The position numbers and the translations under genes are program-made. Below the pieces are notes generated by a model, which was not told where the DNA came from, made no database searches, and saw nothing but the letters and a program-made list of their open reading frames with translations. This document shows positions 16,698 through 24,839 of a stretch of 64,000 nucleotides of DNA, piece by piece. The stretch covers positions 1,860,001-1,924,000 of the forward strand of contig NZ_CP042429.1 in the NCBI RefSeq assembly GCF_007970465.1, in the 5' to 3' direction. Positions within the stretch are counted from its first letter, which is position 1, and each line of letters begins with the position of its first letter. The stretch is from Corynebacterium nuruki S6-4 (GTDB taxonomy: Bacteria; Actinomycetota; Actinomycetes; Mycobacteriales; Mycobacteriaceae).

Positions 16698-18157
16698 GGT
16701 TACGTCCTCTAGCGTGGTGTATCTGTAACTGCCGGTGACCGCCCGTCCACGACGACGGCGACCACCGCAGGTACCTTTCGACTCAACTCCTACATATCCT
16801 CGAAAGGGACTCCACGATGGTCACCAGCCCTCATCATATCGACCCGTCAACCTACCTCGACGAACTGCTCACCCAGGCCTCCCCGGACCTGATGCGCCAG
16901 ATGCTGCAGAGCTTCATCAACCAGATCCTGTCCACCCAGGCCGATCAGGTCTGCGGCGCGGACTACGCCACCACCAGCGAGTCCCGCACCAACACCCGCA
17001 ACGGTTACCGTCACCGCGACCTCGACACCCGTGTCGGCACCGTCGACGTCGCCGTTCCCAAGCTCCGCTCCGGGTCGTTCTTCCCCGACTGGCTGCTGGA
17101 ACGACGAAGCCGGGCCGAGCGAGCTTTGAGCACCGTCATCGCGACCTGCTACCTCAAGGGTGTCTCCACCCGAAGAATGAACGACCTGGTCGCCAGCCTG
17201 GGGATCACCAACCTGTCGAAGTCCCAGGTGTCCGAAATGGCCAGGGACCTTGACTCCATGGTTGAGGATTTCCGCCACCGCCCACTCGACACTGGGCCGT
17301 ACCTGTACGTGTCCTGCGATGCGCTGACGATGAAAGTCCGCGAAGGCGGTCGGGTCGTGAAGACGTCGGTGCTGCTGGCGACCGGGGTCAACGCGGAAGG
17401 TTACCGGGAGTTATTGGGCATGCAGGTCGCCACGGCAGAGTCCGTGGCCTCCTGGACCGGCTTCTTCCGCGACCTGAAGGCCCGCGGACTGGACCAGGTG
17501 TTCCTGGTCACCAGTGATGCGCACCTGGGTATCCAGCACGCGATCGGTGAGGTCCTGCCGAACGCGTCGTGGCAGCGCTGCCGGACGCATTTCGCCAAGA
17601 ACCTGTCGTCCATGGTGTCCAAGACCCAGTGGCCGACGTTGTCGGCGATGTTCCAGACGATCTTCCAGCAGCCTGATGCTGCCGCGGTGTGGGACCAGGC
17701 CCGTGAGGTCGTCAGCTTCTGTCAGAGCAAGTTCCCGCATGTCGCCGACTACCTCGAGGAAGCTCTCGACGAGCTGTTGGCGTTCACCAACACGCCGAAG
17801 GCGGTGTGGACCAAGGTCTGGTCCAACAACCCCACCGAGCGGCTGAACCGGGAGATCCGCCGGCGTACCGATGTCGTGGGGATCTTCCCTAACCGCGATG
17901 CGGTGGTCCGTCTGGTCGGGGCAGTGCTCGCAGAGCAGCATGATGACTGGATCCAGCAGAAGCGGTACATGTCGCTGACGAGTCTGGAGCATACCCGGAC
18001 GGTGATAGGCGCCAACGTCATCGACGTCGACGGCGACGACCGGGTGCAGGAGGCAGCATGAGCGGAGCCCGTTATCAGGCCCGTGATGGTCCTTGACCTG
18101 GTGTCACGCGCTTTTGTTTCAGCGGAAGGGAGATACACCACTTCCCCGGACTTGACC
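16698..18157 (+). mobile_element. IS256-family insertion sequence with 8-bp target duplication
   Basis: A 1460-bp element. Its 27-nt imperfect terminal inverted repeats begin GGTTACGTCC (left) and, on the other strand, GGTCAAGTCC (right), and share an inner GTGGTGTATCT; 19 of 27 positions match. It is flanked by the direct repeat TCGACACC (16690-16697 and 18158-18165), the size expected for this family. It encodes one transposase. Confidence 0.9.
16817..18061 (+). CDS. IS256-family (mutator) transposase
   Basis: A full-length 414-residue DDE transposase. Acidic residues lie in YVSCDALTMKV (first Asp), LVTSDAHLGIQHAI (second Asp) and NPTERLNREIRRRTDVVGIFPN (the catalytic Glu region and family signature). 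It also has the usual C/H residues in WQRCRTHFAKN. No frameshift or stop is seen, so it may be active. The ATG at 16817 follows GAAAGGGA. Confidence 0.95.
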   Translation: MVTSPHHIDPSTYLDELLTQASPDLMRQMLQSFINQILSTQADQVCGADYATTSESRTNTRNGYRHRDLDTRVGTVDVAVPKLRSGSFFPDWLLERRSRAERALSTVIATCYLKGVSTRRMNDLVASLGITNLSKSQVSEMARDLDSMVEDFRHRPLDTGPYLYVSCDALTMKVREGGRVVKTSVLLATGVNAEGYRELLGMQVATAESVASWTGFFRDLKARGLDQVFLVTSDAHLGIQHAIGEVLPNASWQRCRTHFAKNLSSMVSKTQWPTLSAMFQTIFQQPDAAAVWDQAREVVSFCQSKFPHVADYLEEALDELLAFTNTPKAVWTKVWSNNPTERLNREIRRRTDVVGIFPNRDAVVRLVGAVLAEQHDDWIQQKRYMSLTSLEHTRTVIGANVIDVDGDDRVQEAA

Positions 18158-18418
18158 TCGACACCATCGGAGCCGCCCTGGCTGCCGCCGACGGCCTGGA
18201 CGTGACCGACCAGGAAATCCTGGACGCGGCGCATGCGTCCACCGTCTGCCTGGCTGCGTGTCTGCGCTCCGGGGGGCGCACTCCAGATCATCAGGGCAAC
18301 CCCGCACCAGCTGACCAGGGCCGTCCCGAGAAAAGTAGACCTCAGCACGTCGACGGAGGAACTGCGACCACCGTCTGAGGACCGTGGCGGCGCCTACGGT
18401 TCCCTGCTCCCGGGGTGT

Positions 18419-20233
18419 CTACCCCTCATCCTCCGGCATCTCCCCGGGCACCACGCCGGACCGGGACAGACGCGGGATGATCTCGTCGAGCTTCTTCTGC
18501 CCCTCGTCACCGGTCCAGCCCTCGGGCTGCAGGATCTTCACCCAGGCCCGCGGGATGTCGGCGATGTAGGTGTGCCCGTGGCCGTCCGGCACACCGGTGG
18601 AGACCGCCATGTCGGCGGAGACCTGCAGGAAGGAGATCAGCGGGATCCACTGCACCGAGTCGAGCACGTCGGCCCCACGGGGCTCGGACAGCCAGTCCGG
18701 TTTCGAGAACAGCAGGTCCGGCGACCACCAGCTGATCGGATCGGAGGCGTGCTGCAGGTACACCGCCCGCGGCGCCTCCCACACGGCGTCCGGCCGGTCC
18801 AGGTCCTCGGCCGTCGCCCCGAAGCGGACGTGCTCGCCACCGTCGTACACCGGCTCGCGCTCCGGTGATCCGGGATCCCGCCGCGCGGTGATGCCCCGCC
18901 ACAGGGAATTGTTGAAGGTCGGCCCGGTGAACAGGGCACCGTCGGTGCGGGCGGTCAACGTCGGCACGGTGCCGAACGCGGACTCGCCGCCGAACGACCC
19001 CAGCGACTCGCCGAACACCACCATCTTCGGACGCCGGTTCTCCGGCAGCTCCCGGATCTTCGCGTCCACCGCCTCGAACAGGTACAGACCGGCCTGGCGG
19101 GCCTGCTCCTGGTCGACGAGGAAGGACAGCCAGCTCGGCAGGTAGGAGTACTGCATCGACACGGTCGCGACATTGCCGTTGTAGAGGTACTCCAGGGAGT
19201 CGACGGTGGCCTGGTTGATCCAGCCGGAGCCGGTGGCCGAGCCGACGGCGATGAGTTCGCGGCCCAGTCCCCCGGCGCGGACGAGTTCGTCGGCGGCGAG
19301 TTCGGCGTTGGCGCGCAGGTCCACGTCGCCGGTGGATCCGGACCCCAGGCCGACGAAGGACCGGATCGGTTCCACCGCACGGCGTCCGTTGACCTCGGCG
19401 AGCTGGTCGGTGGTGGGACCGTGAGAGACGAACTTGCGTCCCTCCCGGCCCAGCGAGTCCCAGGAGACCAGCGAATCCGGGCTGCCGGAACGGTACTCGC
19501 TGGTGGGCTGTTCGGCCCCGTCGGTGGTGTTGTCGTTCGCGCTGGCGAATGAGGCGTTGAGGATCTGCAGCGAGTACTTCGCCACCACACCGTTGGCGAG
19601 GAAGACGGTGATGACGACCATCACGGCGATCGCCGAGACGCGGGCGATCCGGGGCGGAACCACCCGTGTGAAGCCGGCGTAGAGCGTCCGGACGAGTTTG
19701 CCCCAGCCCTGCCCCAGCAGGACGAGCAGGAGGAAGACCGCCACGGCGACCACGACGGTCACCGGGTAGGCCGTCCAGGTGAGATGGCCGACGCCGACGA
19801 GGTCGCGGACCTCGTCCTGCCACAGCCGGAAGCGCCACAGCATCACCCCGGTACCGACGGCGACCACCACGCCGAGGGGGATCCACCACCGTCCGGAGAG
19901 GGTGCGGCCCCGCTTGGATTCGCTGAGGTCCCGGGACAGCATGTAGCGCCACAGCCAGGACAGGAAGACGCCGATCATGTATCCGGACGCCGCAGCGGCA
20001 CCGCTGACCACACCCTGGAACAGCGGGCCGCGGGGCAGCAGGGAGGGCGTCATCGACAGGAACAGCAGCACGGCGGCGACGATGGAGCCGGTGTAGCTCA
20101 GCCGCAGCCGGTAGGTGGTGAGCCGGCCGATCCGGTCCTCCAGAATCCTGGCCGGGGCCGGCGCGGCAGACGGGTCGGAGGAGTCAGACCGGCCGGCCGG
20201 GTCGGATGCCGTGGTCGGCAGCTCGTCACGCAA
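18419..20233 (-). CDS. Membrane alpha/beta-hydrolase, Abhydrolase_9 family
   Basis: A 604-residue protein typical of actinobacteria. After a variable hydrophilic N-terminus, about residues 45-220 contain several hydrophobic helices (the Abhydrolase_9_N part). The remainder is an extracytoplasmic alpha/beta hydrolase with the nucleophile elbow GESLGSFGGE near residue 400. Substrate unknown; envelope lipid or ester hydrolysis is an inference. The TTG start at 20233 overlaps the upstream MBL gene by 8 nt, with GGGAG 7 nt before it, so the two genes are coupled. Confidence 0.82.
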   Translation of the reverse strand: MRDELPTTASDPAGRSDSSDPSAAPAPARILEDRIGRLTTYRLRLSYTGSIVAAVLLFLSMTPSLLPRGPLFQGVVSGAAAASGYMIGVFLSWLWRYMLSRDLSESKRGRTLSGRWWIPLGVVVAVGTGVMLWRFRLWQDEVRDLVGVGHLTWTAYPVTVVVAVAVFLLLVLLGQGWGKLVRTLYAGFTRVVPPRIARVSAIAVMVVITVFLANGVVAKYSLQILNASFASANDNTTDGAEQPTSEYRSGSPDSLVSWDSLGREGRKFVSHGPTTDQLAEVNGRRAVEPIRSFVGLGSGSTGDVDLRANAELAADELVRAGGLGRELIAVGSATGSGWINQATVDSLEYLYNGNVATVSMQYSYLPSWLSFLVDQEQARQAGLYLFEAVDAKIRELPENRRPKMVVFGESLGSFGGESAFGTVPTLTARTDGALFTGPTFNNSLWRGITARRDPGSPEREPVYDGGEHVRFGATAEDLDRPDAVWEAPRAVYLQHASDPISWWSPDLLFSKPDWLSEPRGADVLDSVQWIPLISFLQVSADMAVSTGVPDGHGHTYIADIPRAWVKILQPEGWTGDEGQKKLDEIIPRLSRSGVVPGEMPEDEG

Positions 20234-21347
20234 AGGTCTGCTCCCAGCGGGCCACGGCGTCCCCGGCGGCCTCCCCGCCCGTGCCGAGTACCAGGTCGCG
20301 GTACATCATCGTCTGCCGCAGCCCGGAGACGAGCATCGGCGAGTCCCGCAGTCCGTCCCACCCGGAGGACCAGGTGAGCCGGGATGCGAGACGCCAGACA
20401 CTGATCTCCGGATTCCACTCCAGCACGTGCTGCACTTCCCGGGCGCGGCCCAGGACGTGGTCCGCGGTCTCGCGCCGCCGGGCCGCCAGCCCGGAGAAGA
20501 CATAGCCGTGACCGGGGATGACGAGGAGGTCGTCGAACTCGCCGATCCGGTCCAGCGAGGTGAGGTAGTCCACCACCGGGTTACCCGGGACGTCCACCAA
20601 CCCCAGTCCGATGCCCGGGTGGATCTCCGGCAGGATCATGTCGGCGGCGAGGAAGAGGCCGGCGTCCTCGTCGACGAGGCACAGGTGGCCGGGCGTGTGC
20701 CCGGGCGTGATGACGGCCCGGGCGGTAAGTTCGGCGGGGAGCCCCCGGTCAGCGAGGATGTCGCCGTCCTCGAGCAGCAGGTCCGGGGTACGGCGCGGGA
20801 TGAACGGCGGCAGAGCCGGCACCCGTTCCAGCTTCTCGGCGATGCCGTCGAGGACGCCGCCGGGGGCCCCGAGGAGTTCCGGCAGCGGCGCCCACCGCCG
20901 GTCGCCGGTGCCGTGACGGGCGGCCTCGACCGTGGCCCACTCGGCGGCGCCGGCGGTGAACCGGGCACCCGTCGCCTCCAGCAGGCAGGACGCCGCCGTC
21001 ACATGGTCGGGATGCATGTGGGTGACGATCACGTCGGTGATCTGCTCGAGTCGACGGCCCCGGTCGCGGAGGAAATCGTCGAGCGGCCGCAGGAAGTCCT
21101 TCTCCGTCCGTGGCCCGGTCCAGCCGGGGTCGACGACGGTCACGCCGTCCTCGCCCAGGTGGACCGTCGAGAAGATGGAGGCCATCACGCCGGAGCCGGG
21201 CATCGCCACCGGCCGCACCCAGGTCTCGGTGGCGTGTCCGTGACCTCCTGCGACGCGCACCGGGCCGGGGGTGCGGCTGTTCTGCGCGGCGGTGTACTGC
21301 GGCTTCGCGAAGGGGATCACCTGCGATGCGACCGGGGAACTCGACAT
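20226..21347 (-). CDS. MBL-fold metallo-hydrolase
   Basis: A 373-residue metallo-beta-lactamase-fold hydrolase. The binuclear metal motif THMHPDHV is near residue 110, followed by the further ligands GHTPGH and PGHGY. The C-terminal 100 residues are helical, as in the LACTB2-like or glyoxalase-II-like branch. The ATG at 21347 was chosen over the longer frame because the protein start MSSSPVASQ fits and upstream codon use is poor. Substrate unknown. It is the first gene of a two-gene operon with the membrane hydrolase. Confidence 0.82.
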   Translation of the reverse strand: MSSSPVASQVIPFAKPQYTAAQNSRTPGPVRVAGGHGHATETWVRPVAMPGSGVMASIFSTVHLGEDGVTVVDPGWTGPRTEKDFLRPLDDFLRDRGRRLEQITDVIVTHMHPDHVTAASCLLEATGARFTAGAAEWATVEAARHGTGDRRWAPLPELLGAPGGVLDGIAEKLERVPALPPFIPRRTPDLLLEDGDILADRGLPAELTARAVITPGHTPGHLCLVDEDAGLFLAADMILPEIHPGIGLGLVDVPGNPVVDYLTSLDRIGEFDDLLVIPGHGYVFSGLAARRRETADHVLGRAREVQHVLEWNPEISVWRLASRLTWSSGWDGLRDSPMLVSGLRQTMMYRDLVLGTGGEAAGDAVARWEQTFA

Positions 21348-21415
21348 GGGTTCACCGTACCGGTCGGTCTGCCCCGCCGCCGACGGTGGTCCGGGCCACA
21401 GGTGCGGTCCGGGGA

Positions 21416-21511
21416 TCATTCCCCCGGCAGGTACGGTTCCAGGACCCTGAGGCAGTAGTCCCGGACCTTCTTCTCGTTGACGCGCTCCCGGCCCTTCGGC
21501 CCGAACTGACG
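21416..21511 (-). pseudogene. C-terminal remnant of an unrecognised gene
   Basis: On the minus strand, about 31 codons with almost every third base G or C read FGPKGRERVNEKKVRD...LEPYLPGE and end in TGA. No start is nearby and the coding signal ends near 21511, where a plus-strand remnant begins. This looks like the tail of a deleted gene. I do not recognise the family. Confidence 0.4.
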
Positions 21512-21724
21512 GAGCAGGACGCCCTGCAGGTCACCGCGGCACTGATCCTGCTCACAGCCTCAGCGTGGCCGAGCTGCACCCCCACCGAGGCTGCCGCGGC
21601 CGCCTTCGCCGCCGACCCCGCCCTGGCCCCGCTGCACATGAGCTTCACCGACGTACTCGGTCGGACGCTCACGCTGACCATCACCGGACTGCTGGCCGAA
21701 CGGGGTGTCCTGCCCGGCCGGTGA
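21511..21724 (+). pseudogene. C-terminal remnant of a TetR-type regulator
   Basis: About 70 residues (LTEQDALQVTAALILLTASA ... DVLGRTLTLTITGLLAERG) resemble the C-terminal helices of TetR regulators and end in a stop. No DNA-binding domain or start precedes it. Together with the minus-strand remnant it marks a deletion junction just upstream of the IS5-family element. The intervening 21348-21415 and 21725-21757 hold nothing else recognisable. Confidence 0.5.
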
Positions 21725-21761
21725 CGGCGGCAGGCACCGAGAAGCGGGACGGGCGGTCTAG

Positions 21762-22742
21762 GGCGTGTCTCTTTAAATAGTGGCCGTGTCCCGCCATACT
21801 GGGCTCATGGCCGCCACCGACCGCTACCAGCAACTCACCGATGCCCAGTGGGCCCGCATCGAACCCCTCCTACCCTCCAGTGACGGCAGGAGGGGTCGCC
21901 CGTTCCGGGACTCCCGCCAGATCCTCGAAGGGGTGATCTACCGGTACCGCACCGGGATTCCCTGGCGTGACCTGCCCGAACACTTCGGACCCTGGCAGAC
22001 GGTGTGGAAACGTCACCGCCGTTACACCGTCGACGGGACCTGGGACCGGATCCTGCAGTCACTGCTGGCCGACGCTGACGCCGCCGGCCTGATCAGCTGG
22101 ATCGTCTCGGTCGACGCGACGATCAACCGTGCTCACCAGCACGCGACGAACACGACCCGCCCCGAGCAGCACACGGGGGGCCCAGTCGAATTACAGGAAT
22201 CAGGCCTGTTCTGACCTTGATGAGTGCGAACCTGCAGGCCATGGGGTTGGGCGTTCGCGGGGAGGGTTGAGCACGAAGATCCATCACGCCGTCGACGGGA
22301 AGGGCCGTCCACTGTCGGTGGTGGTCACCGGAGGTCAGCGTAACGACGGCAGTATGTTGCAGGTGGTCATTGACGATATCCGGGTGCCACAGCCGGCAGG
22401 ACGGTCGGGCAGGCCCCGGACCACCCCGGATGCGGTGATGGCGGACCGGGCGTACCCGAGTCGGGCGAATCGGGAGTACCTGCGGGACCGGGGGATCGTC
22501 GCGGTGATCCCGGAGAAGGTCGACCACGTCAACGCCCGCAAACGCAAAGGATCTGCCGGCGGTCGTCCACCCAAGATGGACTGGGAGGCGTACAAGGGCC
22601 GCAATGTGGTGGAGAGGTCGTTCAACCTGCTCAAACAGTGGCGGGGACTGGCGACCCGGTACGACAAGCTGGCGGTGATCTACCGCGGGGCTGCCGTCCT
22701 GGCTGCGATCGTCGCCTGGCTCAAAGCATTAGGAGACACGCC
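21762..22742 (+). mobile_element. IS5-family insertion sequence flanked by CTAG
   Basis: An element of 981 bp with terminal inverted repeats GGCGTGTCTC (left) and GAGACACGCC (right), between CTAG at 21758-21761 and CTAG at 22743-22746. A CTAG or TA duplication is usual for the IS427/IS5-type groups. The right CTAG supplies the stop codon of the PPOX gene that follows on the other strand. Confidence 0.88.
21780..22214 (+). CDS. IS5-family transposase, first reading frame (OrfA)
   Basis: A 144-residue N-terminal half: the DUF4096 domain (LTDAQWARIEPLLPS ... GIPWRDLPEHFGPWQTVWKRH), and the first catalytic Asp region SWIVSVDATINRAHQH. It ends shortly after a run of six G at about 22176. The downstream frame continues the protein, so a frameshift joins the two. 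An ATG at 21807 is an alternative start. Confidence 0.85.
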   Translation: MAVSRHTGLMAATDRYQQLTDAQWARIEPLLPSSDGRRGRPFRDSRQILEGVIYRYRTGIPWRDLPEHFGPWQTVWKRHRRYTVDGTWDRILQSLLADADAAGLISWIVSVDATINRAHQHATNTTRPEQHTGGPVELQESGLF

Positions 22743-22746
22743 CTAG
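22129..22746 (+). CDS. IS5-family transposase, second reading frame (OrfB)
   Basis: C-terminal half of the DDE transposase: GRSRGGLSTKIHHAVDG, the second Asp in DAVMADRAYPS, and the Glu helix GRNVVERSFNLLKQWRGLATRYDK. The frame is +1 relative to OrfA and they meet in the G-run, as in related two-frame IS5 elements. The frame is open before its likely entry point, so the given start is nominal. Confidence 0.85.
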   Translation: MLTSTRRTRPAPSSTRGAQSNYRNQACSDLDECEPAGHGVGRSRGGLSTKIHHAVDGKGRPLSVVVTGGQRNDGSMLQVVIDDIRVPQPAGRSGRPRTTPDAVMADRAYPSRANREYLRDRGIVAVIPEKVDHVNARKRKGSAGGRPPKMDWEAYKGRNVVERSFNLLKQWRGLATRYDKLAVIYRGAAVLAAIVAWLKALGDTP

Positions 22747-23186
22747 AACCGCTCCGGCTCCGCGCCGAGATTGAAGTGGCGGCCGGACACGCCGTCCTCG
22801 TTCGGGGTGATCTCCACGAAGTTGTACTTCAGGGTCGGCAGCCACGGCTTCAGCGGCAGCTCCTCGGCGGCGTTGATCTCGTCGGAGGTGGTGAGGATGC
22901 GGGCCTGACCCTTGACGATGACGGACCAGGCCTCGCCGGTGGCGTCGCCGGTCTGCTCGACATTGTCCGCCTCGAAGAGCACGTCGCCGTTGAGGTTGAG
23001 ACTGAACAGCTTGGTGCCCTCCGCGGTACGGAGGTAGATCTTCCCCTCGGAGACCGTGTAGTTGAGGGGGAAGAGGTCGACATCGTTGGTGCGGTGGACG
23101 ACCAGGCGACCGAAGGTCTTGGTCGCCAGCAGCTCGAGGGACTCGTCGGTGGACAGGACCTGGACAGGTGAGTTGTTGTCAGTCAT
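22743..23186 (-). CDS. Pyridoxamine 5'-phosphate oxidase family flavoprotein
   Basis: A 147-residue split-barrel protein (LATKTFGRLVVHRTNDVDLFPLNYTVSEGKIYLRT). The short length and these motifs fit the PPOX-related F420- or FMN-binding group common in actinobacteria rather than PdxH. The ATG at 23186 has only a weak upstream AGG. Its stop codon TAG comes from the CTAG duplication at the IS5-family element edge, so the element landed exactly at its 3' end. Function unknown; a redox or cofactor-sequestering role is possible. Confidence 0.75.
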   Translation of the reverse strand: MTDNNSPVQVLSTDESLELLATKTFGRLVVHRTNDVDLFPLNYTVSEGKIYLRTAEGTKLFSLNLNGDVLFEADNVEQTGDATGEAWSVIVKGQARILTTSDEINAAEELPLKPWLPTLKYNFVEITPNEDGVSGRHFNLGAEPERF

Positions 23187-23214
23187 GGAGCCTATTGTTC
23201 CACCACACCGGAAC

Positions 23215-24705
23215 TTATGCATCGACCGGGGTTGCTCCGTCCGTCCGCTCCGACCTGCGCCGGAGGTTCCGCTTCACCAGCGGCCACAGCACCACCACCA
23301 CACCGGTGAGGATGAGGCTGGTCCAGACCTGCGTCCGGCTGGACTCCTGCACCACCATGACGATGAAGACGGCGATGACGCCCGCGATGAGCAGGATGTT
23401 GATCCACGGGTACAGCGGCGCCTTCATCTCCAGGGCGCTGACCTCGGCGGCGGTCATCTTCCGGCGCATGTTCCAGTGCGTCGCGGCGATGATGACGTAC
23501 ACGAACAGGGCGACCAGGCCCGAGGAGTTCATGATGAAGTCGAAGATGCCGGTGTCCGGCAGCGCGAAGTTGACGATCGTCGCGGCCACGCCGCCGACCG
23601 TGGAGGCCAGCAGGGCGACCATCGGCACGCCCCGCCGGTTGCGGTAGCGGACGGCCTTCGGGGCGAAGCCCTGGTCACCCATCGCCGAGAGCATGCGGGA
23701 CGCCGAGTACAGCCCGGAGTTCAGCACCGACAGCACGGCGGTGAAGATGACCAGCTGCATGACGGTCGAGGCACCGGGCAGGCCGATGAGTTCGAAGACG
23801 TAGGTGAACGGTGCGGTGGAGACGTCGGTCGGGTCGGGCAGTTCGTCCCACGGCACGATGGCGGCGATGACGGCGACGGAGCCGACGAAGAACAGCAGGA
23901 TGCGCCAGATGACCGTGTTCGTCGCCCGCCGGACGCCCTTGCCCGGGTCCTCGGACTCGGCGGCGGCCATGACGGCGATCTCGGTGCCGAAGTAGGCGAA
24001 GATGACGATGGCCACGCCGGTGAGCGCCTGGCTGAGACCGTTCGGGGCGAAGCCGCCGTGGTTCCAGAGGTTGTCGACGGTGAAGTCGGAGCCGGGCCAC
24101 ACGCCGAAGGCGAAGAGCACGCCGGCGACGAGGAAGACGATGACGGCGATGACCTTGATACCGGCGAGCCAGAACTCGATCTCGCCGAAGTTGCGGACCG
24201 AGACCGCGTTCGAGCCGACGAAGACCGCCAGCAGGATCAGCGACCAGGCCCAGGAGGGCACCGCGCTGAACCAGCCGTGCATCGTCTCGCCGCCGATGAC
24301 CGACTCGTAGGCCAGCACGCCGACCCAGAAGTACCAGTACAGCCAGCCGACGAGGTAGGACGCCCCGTCGCCCAGCCCGTCGCGGGCGTAGTCCATGAAG
24401 GAGCCGACGGCGGGGCGGGACGCCGCCATCTCGCCGAGCATCTTCATCGCCAGGAACACCAGCAGGCCACCGAGCAGGTAGGACAGGATCGCGGCGGGTC
24501 CCACGTCCCGGATGATGTTGCCGGAACCGATGAACAGGCTCGATCCGATGATGCCGCCGAGGGCGATCATGGTGACGTGCCGGTTGCGCAGTTTCGTGGC
24601 CTGCCGGGTGCGGACGTGTTCGCCGCCGGACGCCGTGCCGGACGCTGTGCCGGGTTGTGCACCGGATTGGGCGCCGGGTTGTGTGCCGGGCTCTGGGGAA
24701 GCCAA
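23215..24705 (-). CDS. gabP: GABA permease, APC superfamily
   Basis: A 496-residue amino acid transporter with twelve predicted helices. The amino acid transporter signature appears early (GGIIGSSLFIGSGNIIRDVGP) and the substrate helix FAYFGTEIAVMAAAESEDPGKGVR is typical of the GabP/AnsP group. A low-complexity N-terminus (PGTQPGAQSGAQPG) precedes helix 1. The TTG start at 24705 lies 7 nt after AAGGAG. It is downstream of gabT and gabD on the same strand, which supports GABA as substrate. Confidence 0.85.
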   Translation of the reverse strand: MASPEPGTQPGAQSGAQPGTASGTASGGEHVRTRQATKLRNRHVTMIALGGIIGSSLFIGSGNIIRDVGPAAILSYLLGGLLVFLAMKMLGEMAASRPAVGSFMDYARDGLGDGASYLVGWLYWYFWVGVLAYESVIGGETMHGWFSAVPSWAWSLILLAVFVGSNAVSVRNFGEIEFWLAGIKVIAVIVFLVAGVLFAFGVWPGSDFTVDNLWNHGGFAPNGLSQALTGVAIVIFAYFGTEIAVMAAAESEDPGKGVRRATNTVIWRILLFFVGSVAVIAAIVPWDELPDPTDVSTAPFTYVFELIGLPGASTVMQLVIFTAVLSVLNSGLYSASRMLSAMGDQGFAPKAVRYRNRRGVPMVALLASTVGGVAATIVNFALPDTGIFDFIMNSSGLVALFVYVIIAATHWNMRRKMTAAEVSALEMKAPLYPWINILLIAGVIAVFIVMVVQESSRTQVWTSLILTGVVVVLWPLVKRNLRRRSERTDGATPVDA

Positions 24706-24839
24706 GATGGGGCTCCTTACGTTGTGGTGTGGCGGTCCGTCCGGACGGGCGGACGCTCGGGGTGACGTCGGGAAAGGCCTGCGGCGGGGTCGGGTGGCCC
24801 CGACCCCGCCGAGGGGGAGATCATGTGCTGACGCGCTGG

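Larger units (their letters stand above)
16233..18378 (+). pseudogene. TetR-family regulator disrupted by an IS256-family element
   Basis: The N-terminal part (16233-16697, 155 codons) has a complete TetR helix-turn-helix (TSLRNIAEAVGLTKSSLYHHF). The frame then enters the insertion sequence and stops at 16712 after GYVL. Past the element, 18166-18378 continues in the same frame with IGAALAAADGLDVTDQEIL and ends with TGA. Removing 16698-18165 restores a continuous frame of 225 residues reading TFDT-IGAALAAAD across the join. The truncated 159-residue product keeps the DNA-binding domain but lacks the final dimer helices. It is divergent from the TetX-like monooxygenase it presumably controlled. 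Confidence 0.88.

Noticed and set aside
16714-18141. IS256-family element ending at the GTGGTGTATCT inverted repeats
   Set aside because: No target duplication flanks these positions. Extending to 16698-18157 gives matching ends and an exact 8-bp duplication that restores the TetR frame.
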